Below, in pieces: positions 9,682 through 18,609 of a stretch of 64,000 nucleotides of DNA. Origin of the DNA: UBA1941 sp046329575 (GTDB lineage Bacteria; Bacteroidota; Bacteroidia; Chitinophagales; LD1); NCBI GenBank assembly GCA_046329575.1, contig JAXLUJ010000002.1, positions 310,001 to 374,000 of the forward strand. The letters are read 5' to 3'. Positions within the stretch are counted from its first letter, which is position 1; every line of letters starts with the position of its first letter. Both the position numbers and the translations under genes were made by a program. The notes under the pieces were generated by a model. It did no database searches and was not told the origin of the DNA. It saw only the letters and a program-made list of their open reading frames with translations.

Positions 9682-10389
9682 CTAGTACTTGATTTTTCCT
9701 TTAAAGCTTTTGTCGAAATGCTCAATGTCAGAGTTCACATAAGCATTGGTGGCATAGTAGTTCAAATACATTTCCATATAAGCCGGCTCCATATATCCGG
9801 TTTCTGAATTCAATATGCTGCCATCCGAATCAATGATCACATATCCCGGATACGTTTGTTTGTTATTGAGGAAATACAACGCTAGTTCGTTTACATTTTT
9901 TTTGGGGTCAGAAAGAAAATTGAATTGCTGCCCCTTAAAGAACAGGGGTTGTGGATCTTCACAATTAAGGAATACAGGATTGTATTGTTGATTTATATAA
10001 TGCGCAATCTCTTTGTTAGTGAAAACAGAATCATCAGAAAGTTTACACCACTTGCACCATTTTGCGTGAACATACACCAGCACCTTTTTATGATTTTGCG
10101 TTTGCAACTTCATCCCTTTTTCAATGGTGTTCCATTGAATCACCGTATCGGCATAGGCCTCCTCAGCCGGAGAAGTTCCCGTAGAAACGGGCTTCTGTAG
10201 CTGTTCTACAACTTTGCTTAAGGAATCGAGCCGGTGCTGCATTTCCTTTTCCGCAGCTAGCTGCTCCGTTTTTGATTTTTTTTTCTTTTTAGATTTTTTC
10301 CTGGACGAATCGCCGGCAAGGATCGCAAAAGGAAGAACCATGATCAGAAGCGCCGCCAACACCACTTTGGATTGGTAAATTTTCCTCAT
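9682..10389 (-). CDS. exported thioredoxin-fold protein
   Basis: 235 residues. Signal-like hydrophobic segment at residues 8-25, then a strongly basic lysine-rich run (residues 30-40) and a short coiled-coil-like stretch to about residue 66. The thioredoxin-like domain carries a WCKWC active site (Cys112, Cys115) and the nearby strands VFLNCEDP and GYVIIDSDG. It resembles the DsbD-gamma/thioredoxin_7 group rather than classical thioredoxin. Probably a periplasmic or membrane-anchored disulfide exchange protein; partner unknown. Upstream box TTAATTCG sits four bases from the ATG. Confidence 0.75.
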   Translation of the reverse strand: MRKIYQSKVVLAALLIMVLPFAILAGDSSRKKSKKKKKSKTEQLAAEKEMQHRLDSLSKVVEQLQKPVSTGTSPAEEAYADTVIQWNTIEKGMKLQTQNHKKVLVYVHAKWCKWCKLSDDSVFTNKEIAHYINQQYNPVFLNCEDPQPLFFKGQQFNFLSDPKKNVNELALYFLNNKQTYPGYVIIDSDGSILNSETGYMEPAYMEMYLNYYATNAYVNSDIEHFDKSFKGKIKY

Positions 10390-10438
10390 ATGACGAATTA
10401 ACTAAGTTTTTTGGAAAATTACCATCCGATTTTTACAG

Positions 10439-11134
10439 TTACAGCAAGTTTCGCAGTTCCGCCAGATCACTAATCATATAAGTGGGTTGATCAAAAACGC
10501 GTTGCCTTCTTGGATTAAAGTACACCTGATCCATATCAATGGCCTTAGCGCCCAAAATATCGGTTTGCATATTATCGCCAATCATCAGCCCCTGGCAAGC
10601 CAAACAGCCGGCCTTATCTAACGCATGCCGGAAAATTTCCGGTGCCGGCTTTTGAAAACCAACTTCATCAGAAACGAATATGTGTTGAAAGAAATGGTGA
10701 ATACCGCTGTTCTTGATTTTTACATACTGTACCTCTGAAAAGCCGTTGGTGATCAAATGCAGCGGATATTTTTTATGCAGATAGTCCAACGTTTCTATAG
10801 CATTTCCATATAAATGTGTTTTGAACGGCGAGCGTTCCGTATATTCATTGGCCATAGTAACCGCCAACGGCTTGTCGTAAATGCCAAAGTACCGCAGCGT
10901 ATCCTGAAAGCGGCCATTGCGTAATTTTTCTTTCGAGATCTCGCCTTTATGATAGCGCGCCCAGTATTGCGAGTTGATAGCGATATACGTTTTATGGAAC
11001 CGCTCAAAAAGGTCGATACCCTTTTCATGCAATTGATGTTCTTCGAAAAGTTCTTCCAGAGTTAATCTGGAATTGGTTTCGAAATCCCAAAGTGTATGGT
11101 CCAGGTCAAAAAAGATATGTTTGTAGGTTTTCAT
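10439..11134 (-). CDS. YjjG-family noncanonical pyrimidine nucleotidase (HAD superfamily)
   Basis: 231 residues from the ATG at 11134. HAD phosphatase with motif I FFDLDHTLWD, motif II LITNGFS, and motif III/IV KPAPEIF ... MIGDNMQTDILGAK. The family dephosphorylates 5'-nucleotides, with YjjG favouring modified pyrimidines. The reading frame could start five codons earlier, but the ATG at 11134 forms an ATGA overlap with the stop of the methylmalonyl-CoA epimerase gene and gives the usual MKTYKHIFFDLD start, so translational coupling is likely. Confidence 0.85.
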   Translation of the reverse strand: MKTYKHIFFDLDHTLWDFETNSRLTLEELFEEHQLHEKGIDLFERFHKTYIAINSQYWARYHKGEISKEKLRNGRFQDTLRYFGIYDKPLAVTMANEYTERSPFKTHLYGNAIETLDYLHKKYPLHLITNGFSEVQYVKIKNSGIHHFFQHIFVSDEVGFQKPAPEIFRHALDKAGCLACQGLMIGDNMQTDILGAKAIDMDQVYFNPRRQRVFDQPTYMISDLAELRNLL

Positions 11135-11532
11135 TTGATGTCCTCGCACAATTCCACTAAAACTCCATTCGTACTTTTGGGATGGAAGAAGAAGACCATT
11201 TTATTGTCGGCACCTCTTTTTGGTTTTTCTGATATGGCTTGAAAACCAAGTGATTTTAAGCGTTCCACCTCTGCCTCCAAATTTTCTACCGCAAATGCGA
11301 TATGATGAATTCCTTCCCCTTTTTTTTCAATAAAACGGGCAATAGCACTTTCGGTTGAAGTGGCTTCCAGCAATTCAATTTTTGATTCGCCGCACTCAAA
11401 AAATGAGGTTCGTACCCCCTCGCTTTCCACCGATTCCTGCTTGTAAGCCTGCTTACCGAAAAGGTTGGCATACACCTGATTGGCTATTTCCAAATCCTTC
11501 ACGGCAATACCGATATGTTCAATCTTCATCAT
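11131..11532 (-). CDS. mce: methylmalonyl-CoA epimerase
   Basis: 133 residues. Interconverts (R)- and (S)-methylmalonyl-CoA in propionate metabolism. Vicinal-oxygen-chelate (glyoxalase-like) fold: N-terminal KIEHIGIAVKDLE with the metal-binding His, a central FFECGESKIELLEATS with a ligand Glu, and GIHHIAFAVENL with the second-module His. Starts considered: 11565, 11532 and 11529. ATG 11532 lies exactly four bases after a CATATTTG box, like other starts in this window, and gives the standard N-terminus. Followed by the YjjG-like gene with a 4-base overlap. Confidence 0.9.
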   Translation of the reverse strand: MMKIEHIGIAVKDLEIANQVYANLFGKQAYKQESVESEGVRTSFFECGESKIELLEATSTESAIARFIEKKGEGIHHIAFAVENLEAEVERLKSLGFQAISEKPKRGADNKMVFFFHPKSTNGVLVELCEDIK

Positions 11533-11594
11533 GTTACAAATATGGACTTTTAAATTGTTAGGCACCTCTATGAACTTTCTTGTGAATTTCGCGT

Positions 11595-11606
11595 TATCTT
11601 TGCGCT
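11595..11606 (+). promoter_or_regulatory. candidate leaderless promoter box of the A-type Fe-S carrier
   Basis: TATCTTTG (11595-11602), CGCT, then ATG 11607. Perfect TAnnTTTG. A start point about 5 bases after the box would coincide with the start codon. Confidence 0.5.
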
Positions 11607-11933
11607 ATGCTGTACGTTTCAGAAAAAGCTGCGGAAAAAATTTCCGAGATCATGAAAACTGATCAAAAACCGCAAAATTCATTTGTGCGCGTAACCGTTC
11701 ACGGTGGGGGGTGCTCCGGCCTTTCTTATAAAATGGATTTCGATACCGAATTGAAACCTGATGATCAAGAGTTTTCAGATAAAGGCGTAAAATTGGTAAC
11801 CGACCTGAAGTCGTTCCTGTATGTGTGTAATACTACACTCGATTTTAGTGATGGCCTGAACGGAAAGGGGTTTGAGTTCAAAAACCCGAATGCTACACGC
11901 ACCTGCGCTTGTGGCGAAAGTTTTGCCGTTTAA
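11607..11933 (+). CDS. A-type iron-sulfur cluster carrier (IscA/ErpA/SufA family)
   Basis: 108 residues. Scaffold or carrier that delivers Fe-S clusters to apo-proteins. The three ligand cysteines are present: Cys36 in GGGCSGLSY and the C-terminal Cys100-x-Cys102 in TCACGESF. Length is typical. The start ATG lies four bases downstream of a perfect TATCTTTG promoter box, suggesting a leaderless transcript. Its last four bases overlap the 3' end of porU on the other strand. Sequence alone does not separate IscA, SufA and ErpA. Confidence 0.92.
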   Translation: MLYVSEKAAEKISEIMKTDQKPQNSFVRVTVHGGGCSGLSYKMDFDTELKPDDQEFSDKGVKLVTDLKSFLYVCNTTLDFSDGLNGKGFEFKNPNATRTCACGESFAV

Positions 11934-14900
11934 CGCAAAACCACCAGCCGTTCAAATTTGTTTGCTGAATTTCCTTGCGAATCGTGAACATGCACTTTAT
12001 ACACATATGTGCCCTTGCCGATTTTATCGCCATAGTCGTCTAAACCGTCCCAGCTCAAATCGTCAATTCGATAGCCCATCGGCACTTCATCGCGCATGAT
12101 CGTTTTTACCAATCGTCCTGAAATAGTATAGATCTGAATTTGGATAGAAAGAATATCGCCCGGGCGGTTATGCTCGAACATGAAATTGGTATGCGTAGTA
12201 AATGGATTGGGATAGTTCAAAACGTGGTTCAGCGCCAGTTTGGCCGAACTGCTCACCACAAATTCAGTATAGTCTTCAGCCGAATTATTGTGAATGTCCC
12301 AGGCCTTTACCCGCAAATTATGCCGCCCTTCACCTAATTTCGAAAATGGATATAAAACCTTTCCTGTTCTGAAACTATCTTTATCAGTTTCATAATAATT
12401 ATTCAGAATGATAGGATTTTTTGAGTTGAGATCCAGAATAGCGGTAAGATCGTGTCCCAGTCCGTTGCCTGTAGTGTTAATGCCGCTTTGATCGCGTAAC
12501 CGTACTAACATTTTTGGACTTTCGTTCGTCATTCCGCCAAAAACGAATTTCTCATCGTTCATAAACAATTTGATTTTCGGCCCTTCATTATCAGCAGCGA
12601 ATGAGTCGGCGGTTCCGCCAATTACCAAATCGTTCTGGTAGCCATGGGCATCGGTTGAATTGCCGTTATCGGCATAATAACTTATTCGGCCATTGCCCAC
12701 CTGATAGTTAATGTCCTTCGGTACAATGAATGTAAATTGAAAATCGCCGTTCAGAACCGAACATTTCCCTTTAAAAAGAATGTTTTTGTATTCGGAATAA
12801 GTAGCCTTAATGCTTGTTGATGGATCATTGGCCAGAGTTGTAAACGATGAAAGTTTATCGTAAACAAGCGGGTAACAAGTGCCGTTGAAAGAAGTGAGTT
12901 TATTTCCGGCATTATCTCTTACTTCTCCCGAAATCGTTACTTGCTTTAATGCTTTTAACGTATCGTGAGGCAATGCAACCGACACATTATTTATTTTAGT
13001 GGTTACAACATTCCATTCCGGATAATTCAGCTTCAACGCGGGGTCGCCAACCAAAACAAAACAGCGCGTATTTATGGTGCTGATGCTTCCAAGAATGTCG
13101 TTCTTAGTTCTTGCCAACAATTCGCCAAGAGTGGGTTTGCGATTCCGGTAGGGCTCAAACAATTTTAAGAAAAGCGCATCCTGCAAAGCATTGTTTGCAT
13201 CACTGTAAACGGGGCGCGTAGTAGTAATCAACGCAATTCCGCCGCCGTTGGCATTAGTCAATAAGAATTCACCGGCTGTTTTGTAGCCGGGGTTGTCAAA
13301 AGCTGTAAAATCGCAGGTGGCAGTAATGAACAAGGGAAGTTTTTCTTTGTTGTCGAGATTTTTGATATCGCTCATGTTGAAAATGCGCTCGTGCGCCCAA
13401 TTGTTCACACCGCCATGGCCGGTGTAGCTGATGGCGAGGGTGCCGTTGTTGATGCGGTTAAGGATAGCTGTATTTACATCCGGATACCGATCGCCGCCGG
13501 CTGTTGTAATTTGTTGGAAGGCGTCGCAGAATATCTTTTCTGTGTTGTATGCGGGATAATTGGTTTGAGTAAAATCAGCAAGGTGATTGGCTTCCTCCTG
13601 ATGCGTATTATAATCTTCATCATCACCTATCATCGTGATAATGTTTCTCCAATTTCCCAAAGAAGCAGTTGATTTATACAAACGAATTTTGTTCACTACG
13701 CCCTGCGCTTCGGCATTATCGGCCACTGCAATACGCCCAACGGCAATGTCTAATTTATTGTTGCCTGCATCCATATTGCCCGATTCGCCATCGTCTAAAC
13801 AGCCAAAAAAGTCATCTGAAACATAGGATGCCAGCAGGTTTTGTGACCCTTCGCTTTCATAAGTTGGCACTACATTGTTGTTATCGGGAACACGGTCTTT
13901 GGGGTCGTAACTACCATCTCCAAACAAACAGAAATATTCAGGAAAAAGGCTGCTGTCGGCACCGGCGCGGTCGTACATCATTTTTGCAAAATCGCGTATG
14001 CCGCCTATATCCAGCCTTCCGCCTGAAAATTCATTGTAGATCTGTTGGGTGAGAACTACCTTTACCGATAAATTATCATTGGCACGATGAAATGCAGCGA
14101 GGTCATTAGCAGCATCCACTAATGCCGGCGAAGTTACGATCACCATATCGGGTTGGCCAATGGCGTGCAAATTCTGATTTTCAACTTTTTCAATCTTCTC
14201 AGGATTACTGAAACTGCCGGAAGGATCTACAGCAACAAATTCTTTAAGCGTTGGAGTGGCTACAGCAAAGTTAAATTGATTGCCCGCTAATGAACCTGAA
14301 ATAGCATTAACGGATGCCTGATCGGTAATGTCCCATACCTGCATGCTGCCGCTGAAATTTCCTATATTAAACTGCGTGATATTCGAAGCGCCAACTGAGG
14401 CTACCGCGCGGAAAGCTACCTGACTGCCGCTCATTTGGAGCATCCGTTTCAGGTTTATTTCCAAATAATCGATATAGCCTAACGAAGAACCGCTGCCATC
14501 GGGATTAGAAAAGGTATAATTGAAAGTTAAGTTCGATGAACCGCTGGTGAAATTCGCCAAAGCAGTATTATCATGATACATGTCAGGGTAAGCATTAGGA
14601 CTTATATTTCCTATATTTTGCGAAAACAACGCCTGACCATTTACTGTGATGGAAATAGTGGAATTATAGGGTGAATTCGCCGCAACTCTTGATTTTACAA
14701 ATATCGGAACTCCGGTGTTGAGGTTGGGAAAATCGAATGAAAAGGATTTGTTTGGATTGATGCTGCTCATACGATCGCCGAACCAAAGCCGGCCCGAACC
14801 CAGCAAACTATATTCGTCACTTTCGTGAAAGGCGTAATCGTCAAAATCGCTTAAAAATACATTCGGGCTTGCTGCTGAAGGCATTGATGTGATTCGCTTT

Positions 14901-15772
14901 CCGGAGCCTCTGTCAGGTGTAATAAAATAAAATGCCTTATCGCTATACAAGTTAAACTGATGTTCAAAGCGCAACGTGGAAGAGTTGTATTTCCAAACAT
15001 GAGGGCCTGCGGCATAAAATAATAAGAAATCGCCAGGATCGCAGCGGTTGTTGTTGTTGGCATCGTACACAAAAGAGTTAATTTCCTGAAGGTCGTCATA
15101 ACGCGGGGTGGCGTTATTTTCCGCAACCATTCCGCTTCCATTTCCAAAAACGGCCAGATTTGTGAGGGCCATATTGTTCAGGTCAAGTTGCAACTGATTT
15201 TTCAGAAAATCATAGTCGAGTTTATATACTCCGGAATTGGACACACCCACTTTCCACCAATTACCCGACGAAAGAACCGAATTGGCTGCATAAGTTCGTA
15301 AGCCTCTTTTTTCGGCAACAGGTGTAACTTCTAATTGAATGGTGAACGACTCTAACTTCTGCCAGTTGCCGTTAGCACTTTTCTGTATTGCCGGAAATCG
15401 AACACCGGCATAGGGATGTTTTTTGATAAAATAAATATTGACTTCAGGAGAATTGTTCAACTGATTAACATCGGAAGTAACAGTAGCCTCGCTAAAAGCT
15501 ACGTTGCTGAGTGAAGCACTTACTTTTGCATTCTGCGAAAGCGGAATTAATTCTTCGTAATAAGGAATGAAACCTTTGGTGGCATCGGGTTGACAGCCTT
15601 CAAAATAAGGCGCGTTGTACCGCTTGCCTTCATAACTGGTATAGGTTCTGTTGTTTTTCCAATTAAGTTTGCGCGTAAATTGCTGTGCAGAGCTCAGGAG
15701 CGATAACATCAAAAATGCGCTGAAAAAAAGGGAACGGTAATACAACATACGCGGTAGATTGGCGTTATTCAT
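11930..15772 (-). CDS. porU: type IX secretion system sortase PorU
   Basis: 1,280 residues from ATG 15772 (15748 is also possible; 15790 lies upstream of the predicted transcription start). Signal peptide at residues 9-30, ending LLSSAQ. A long N-terminal beta-rich region is followed by a gingipain-type (C25) caspase-fold domain with catalytic His786 in ISYTGHGG and Cys820 in TATCDF. The C-terminus carries a T9SS-CTD-like domain (YPNPFT ... GTYVYKV). PorU removes the C-terminal signal from T9SS cargo at the cell surface and attaches the cargo to anionic lipopolysaccharide in species that make it. Divergent from the porP/sprF gene with overlapping promoter boxes. Confidence 0.93.
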   Translation of the reverse strand: MNNANLPRMLYYRSLFFSAFLMLSLLSSAQQFTRKLNWKNNRTYTSYEGKRYNAPYFEGCQPDATKGFIPYYEELIPLSQNAKVSASLSNVAFSEATVTSDVNQLNNSPEVNIYFIKKHPYAGVRFPAIQKSANGNWQKLESFTIQLEVTPVAEKRGLRTYAANSVLSSGNWWKVGVSNSGVYKLDYDFLKNQLQLDLNNMALTNLAVFGNGSGMVAENNATPRYDDLQEINSFVYDANNNNRCDPGDFLLFYAAGPHVWKYNSSTLRFEHQFNLYSDKAFYFITPDRGSGKRITSMPSAASPNVFLSDFDDYAFHESDEYSLLGSGRLWFGDRMSSINPNKSFSFDFPNLNTGVPIFVKSRVAANSPYNSTISITVNGQALFSQNIGNISPNAYPDMYHDNTALANFTSGSSNLTFNYTFSNPDGSGSSLGYIDYLEINLKRMLQMSGSQVAFRAVASVGASNITQFNIGNFSGSMQVWDITDQASVNAISGSLAGNQFNFAVATPTLKEFVAVDPSGSFSNPEKIEKVENQNLHAIGQPDMVIVTSPALVDAANDLAAFHRANDNLSVKVVLTQQIYNEFSGGRLDIGGIRDFAKMMYDRAGADSSLFPEYFCLFGDGSYDPKDRVPDNNNVVPTYESEGSQNLLASYVSDDFFGCLDDGESGNMDAGNNKLDIAVGRIAVADNAEAQGVVNKIRLYKSTASLGNWRNIITMIGDDEDYNTHQEEANHLADFTQTNYPAYNTEKIFCDAFQQITTAGGDRYPDVNTAILNRINNGTLAISYTGHGGVNNWAHERIFNMSDIKNLDNKEKLPLFITATCDFTAFDNPGYKTAGEFLLTNANGGGIALITTTRPVYSDANNALQDALFLKLFEPYRNRKPTLGELLARTKNDILGSISTINTRCFVLVGDPALKLNYPEWNVVTTKINNVSVALPHDTLKALKQVTISGEVRDNAGNKLTSFNGTCYPLVYDKLSSFTTLANDPSTSIKATYSEYKNILFKGKCSVLNGDFQFTFIVPKDINYQVGNGRISYYADNGNSTDAHGYQNDLVIGGTADSFAADNEGPKIKLFMNDEKFVFGGMTNESPKMLVRLRDQSGINTTGNGLGHDLTAILDLNSKNPIILNNYYETDKDSFRTGKVLYPFSKLGEGRHNLRVKAWDIHNNSAEDYTEFVVSSSAKLALNHVLNYPNPFTTHTNFMFEHNRPGDILSIQIQIYTISGRLVKTIMRDEVPMGYRIDDLSWDGLDDYGDKIGKGTYVYKVHVHDSQGNSANKFERLVVLR

Positions 15773-15788
15773 CCTGGATAAGAAGTTC

Positions 15789-15802
15789 AAAAGTAAATTT
15801 GC
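15789..15802. promoter_or_regulatory. overlapping divergent -7 boxes of porU and porP/sprF
   Basis: The sequence CAAAAGTAAATTTG holds TACTTTTG on the minus strand (15796-15789, for porU) and TAAATTTG on the plus strand (15795-15802, for porP). Both fit TAnnTTTG exactly and share the central TA. Polymerase cannot occupy both at once, so the two genes may be expressed by competition. Confidence 0.55.
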
Positions 15803-15833
15803 GGCTATAACGAGGCAGTTTACGGTTTATTGT

Positions 15834-16892
15834 ATGACAGGTAAAAGTAATTTTTTGAGGAGAATAATTCAAGCGGCAATAAGTCTGGCCTTTGTTTGCG
15901 GCCTATTTGAGGCTTGCGCTCAGGATGTGGAATTATCGCAATATTGGTCAGCACCATTGCATGTGAATCCGGCCCTTGCAGGAATATCATATGGTCCGCG
16001 TGTTTCGGTAAATTACAGAAACCAATGGCCGCAATTGGGAAGTGGTTTTAATGGGGGCTTTGTTACTTATATGGCTGCAGCCGATATGTATATCCAAAAG
16101 GCTCGCAGCGGCATAGGAATTCAATATACCGGTGACTACATTGCTAACGGATTACTGGCTTCAAACAAGCTTACACTCAGCTATGCCGTTCAAATTAAAC
16201 TTGCCAAAAAAGTGGGCATGCGTTTGGGTTTGGAAGGTTCATTCATTGAGCGGCATATCAAATGGGGCGATTTGCAATTCTATGATATGATCAATCCGTA
16301 CACCGGTTTTTACAACAATGTCGATATTTTGAATCCCACAGCAGAAACGGCTCCGGACCGCTTGAAAACCTATCGGGGTGATATAGGCGCCGGTTTGTTG
16401 TTTTTTAGTGAGAAATTATATGGCGGATTATCAGTAAGAAACGCGATTATGCCCAAAGAAAGTTTTTTCAGCACATCAAGGGCCGCTACTCCATTTCGAT
16501 TCACCGGCCATTTGGGCAGTCATTTTAACATTAAGCATTCACGTAACTATCGCTACAATATTTTCGTATCACCTAACGTTTTAATTGCAAATCAGGGAAG
16601 GAATGTGCAGTTCAACGCAGGCCTGATGGCCGGGGTGAGCGTAGTGTATTTTGGCGCCTGGTTCCGGTATGCATTGCAAAACCCGGATGCGGTTATTCTG
16701 GTATTAGGTTTTAAAAAGGGGAAGGTGCGTTTTGGATATAGTTATGATATTACGATTTCGAAACTGAGCGGTCAAACCGGCGGCAGCCACGAGCTTTCAC
16801 TGGTTTTCAACTGGTCAGGAAATGATGATAATTCGCTAAATCCCCGGGCCAACAAAGGGTATATTCCTTGCCCCGAAATCCTGAATTTTTAG
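15834..16892 (+). CDS. PorP/SprF-family type IX secretion membrane protein
   Basis: 352 residues. Signal peptide, then the hallmark VELSQYWSAPLHVNPALAG, followed by alternating amphipathic beta strands to the end, as expected of an outer-membrane barrel. The family includes PorP and SprF; SprF-like copies help secrete or anchor a particular type B cargo. A start at 15759 is possible in frame but lies upstream of the TAAATTTG box at 15795-15802, so ATG 15834 is preferred. Divergent from porU, and upstream of gldJ on the same strand. In many relatives porV is the partner of porU; I see no PorV-type sequence here. Confidence 0.85.
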   Translation: MTGKSNFLRRIIQAAISLAFVCGLFEACAQDVELSQYWSAPLHVNPALAGISYGPRVSVNYRNQWPQLGSGFNGGFVTYMAAADMYIQKARSGIGIQYTGDYIANGLLASNKLTLSYAVQIKLAKKVGMRLGLEGSFIERHIKWGDLQFYDMINPYTGFYNNVDILNPTAETAPDRLKTYRGDIGAGLLFFSEKLYGGLSVRNAIMPKESFFSTSRAATPFRFTGHLGSHFNIKHSRNYRYNIFVSPNVLIANQGRNVQFNAGLMAGVSVVYFGAWFRYALQNPDAVILVLGFKKGKVRFGYSYDITISKLSGQTGGSHELSLVFNWSGNDDNSLNPRANKGYIPCPEILNF

Positions 16893-16916
16893 ACACCTTA
16901 TACACATTGAGGAAAA

Positions 16917-16947
16917 TTGGTTTCAAAATCTGATAAAAATTCTTTTG
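16917..16947 (+). promoter_or_regulatory. candidate gldJ promoter
   Basis: TTG at 16917-16919 and TTCTTTTG at 16940-16947, separated by 20 bases, resemble the Bacteroidota -33 (TTTG) and -7 (TAnnTTTG) elements, with one mismatch in the -7 box. The gldJ start codon is 39 bases further on. Weak, by pattern only. Confidence 0.35.
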
Positions 16948-16986
16948 TTTAGCACGTCTTAAAAAATAAACTCTGAAAAGTAAAGC

Positions 16987-18486
16987 ATGAAAATGAATCT
17001 CACAAAATTCTGCGCTCTGGCGGCCTTACCGGTTTTATTCGGGATAGGGTCATGTAGCAAGCCAAAGTCGTCAGTTACAGGCTGGGAGTATAATAACTCC
17101 AAGAACGGCGGTTTCGAGGTACGCCCTTATAAAGGGCAGATCACGGGCCCGGGTTTGGTGTTTGTACAAGGTGGAACCTTCATCATGGGAAATACGGAGA
17201 ACGATGTGATGTTTGAATATCACAATGTTCCACGCCGTGCTACCGTAAGTTCGTATTATATGGACGAAACGGAGGTGGCCAATGTGCACTATCGGGAATA
17301 CATCTATTGGATGAATCGCGTTTTTGGAACTGACTTCCCGGAAGTGGTAAAGAAAGCCTTACCTGATACATTGGTTTGGCGCGATGAATTGGCCTACAAT
17401 GAGCCTTATGTAGAATATTACTTCCGCCATCCGGCATATAACGATTATCCGGTGGTAGGGGTAAGCTGGCTTCAGGCCACTGACTTTGCCCGCTGGCGTA
17501 GCGACCGCGTGAATGAGCGTTTGCTGATTGATAAAGGCGTTTTGGCTGAGAATCCATCTCAGGTGGGTAACGATAACTTTAATACCGAAGCTTACCTGAT
17601 TGGTCAATATGAAGGTGCCGCAGGAAAGCGCCCAATGAAGGACTTGAACCCAACAGGAAATGGAACGCGTAAAGTGAATTTCGAAGATGGTATCCTTTTG
17701 CCAAGCTATCGCCTGCCAACAGAAGCCGAATGGGAATATGCGGCACTGGCGCTTATCGGTAATCAGCCGGTGAAAGGCGAGGAGCGCGTAACTGACCGTC
17801 GTATCTATCCATGGAATGGAACTTCTACCCGTTATCCTAAGGCCGGCATGTGGCAGGGAACCTTCCTTGCTAACTACAAGCGCGGCCGTGGTGATAACAT
17901 GGGTGTTGCCGGAAAATTGAATGATAATGCGGATATCACCGCTCCGGTGAAATCATTTATGCCAAACGATTTCGGTTTGTATAATATGGCCGGAAACGTG
18001 AACGAATGGGTGTTAGATGTTTATCGTCCTATGACCACAGTTGATGCGAACGATTTCCATACCTTCCGTGGTAATGAATTTAAAACTAAAGTGGTGGATG
18101 CTGACGGCAAACCGGTTGAGAAAGACAGTCTGGGTCGCATTCAGTATCGTTTGGTTACTAAAGAAGAAGCGGCTAACCGTCGTAACTACCGTAATGGCGA
18201 TGTACGGAATTACATTGATGGTGATGAAGTTTCTAACGTAGATTACAAATTTGGATTGTCTTCGCTAATCAATGATGAAAGCCGGGTATTCAAAGGTGGA
18301 TCTTGGAAAGACCGCGCTTACTATCTATCGCCTGGAACTCGTCGCTATCTTGATCAGGCGTTATCTACTGATGATCTGGGATTCCGTTGCGCTATGGATC
18401 GCGTAGGATCACCTTCAGGTAATAAAATGAAAGGTGGAAATAACTTTAAGGAAAAAGGCAAACGCAAGTTTCCTAAAGGCACCTGA
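16987..18486 (+). CDS. gldJ: gliding motility/T9SS lipoprotein GldJ
   Basis: 499 residues. Lipoprotein signal with lipobox GIGSC. The mature N-terminus (TGWEYNNSKNGGFEV) and the opening GPGLVFVQGGTFIMGNTE are typical of GldJ. The body has the formylglycine-generating-enzyme fold (FGE/SUMF1): MDETEV, HPAYNDYPVVGVSWLQA, LPTEAEWEYA, NVNEWVLDVY and GGSWKDRAYYLSPGTRRY. GldJ is an outer-membrane lipoprotein that stabilises GldK and is needed for T9SS function and gliding in Flavobacterium; the SUMF1 fold lacks an obvious enzyme role there. It lies upstream of murF, separated by a strong terminator. GldK is the main alternative, but the N-terminal region fits GldJ better. Confidence 0.87.
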   Translation: MKMNLTKFCALAALPVLFGIGSCSKPKSSVTGWEYNNSKNGGFEVRPYKGQITGPGLVFVQGGTFIMGNTENDVMFEYHNVPRRATVSSYYMDETEVANVHYREYIYWMNRVFGTDFPEVVKKALPDTLVWRDELAYNEPYVEYYFRHPAYNDYPVVGVSWLQATDFARWRSDRVNERLLIDKGVLAENPSQVGNDNFNTEAYLIGQYEGAAGKRPMKDLNPTGNGTRKVNFEDGILLPSYRLPTEAEWEYAALALIGNQPVKGEERVTDRRIYPWNGTSTRYPKAGMWQGTFLANYKRGRGDNMGVAGKLNDNADITAPVKSFMPNDFGLYNMAGNVNEWVLDVYRPMTTVDANDFHTFRGNEFKTKVVDADGKPVEKDSLGRIQYRLVTKEEAANRRNYRNGDVRNYIDGDEVSNVDYKFGLSSLINDESRVFKGGSWKDRAYYLSPGTRRYLDQALSTDDLGFRCAMDRVGSPSGNKMKGGNNFKEKGKRKFPKGT

Positions 18487-18506
18487 TTGAAATTCAAATA
18501 AAATTT

Positions 18507-18541
18507 AAAAAGTCCTCTCCGTTGAGAGGACTTTTTTTTTT
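18507..18541 (+). terminator. intrinsic terminator after gldJ
   Basis: A perfect 9-base stem (AGTCCTCTC at 18511-18519 paired with GAGAGGACT at 18524-18532) around a four-base loop CGTT, preceded by A residues and followed by a run of T through 18541. A classic rho-independent terminator that isolates gldJ from murF, 20-odd bases after the gldJ stop codon. Confidence 0.93.
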
Positions 18542-18579
18542 GTCTGAAATAATCGCTTTTCAACATAATAAGTGCGTGG

Positions 18580-18587
18580 TAAATTCG
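18580..18587 (+). promoter_or_regulatory. candidate murF -7 box
   Basis: TAAATTCG, one base off TAnnTTTG, followed by CACC. It lies 22 bases before the murF start and just downstream of the gldJ terminator, which is where an independent murF promoter must be. No convincing -33 element seen. Confidence 0.4.
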
Positions 18588-18609
18588 CACCAATGCGTAA
18601 CATTGTAGT

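Noticed and set aside
15759..15833. Upstream in-frame start of the PorP/SprF gene
   Set aside because: It is upstream of the predicted transcript start and its residues do not form a signal peptide; ATG 15834 does.
18593..18595. ATG between the murF promoter box and the murF start
   Set aside because: Out of frame with murF and followed by an in-frame stop within a few codons (ATG CGT AAC ATT GTA GTA TGC...), no conserved product; at most a chance short frame.
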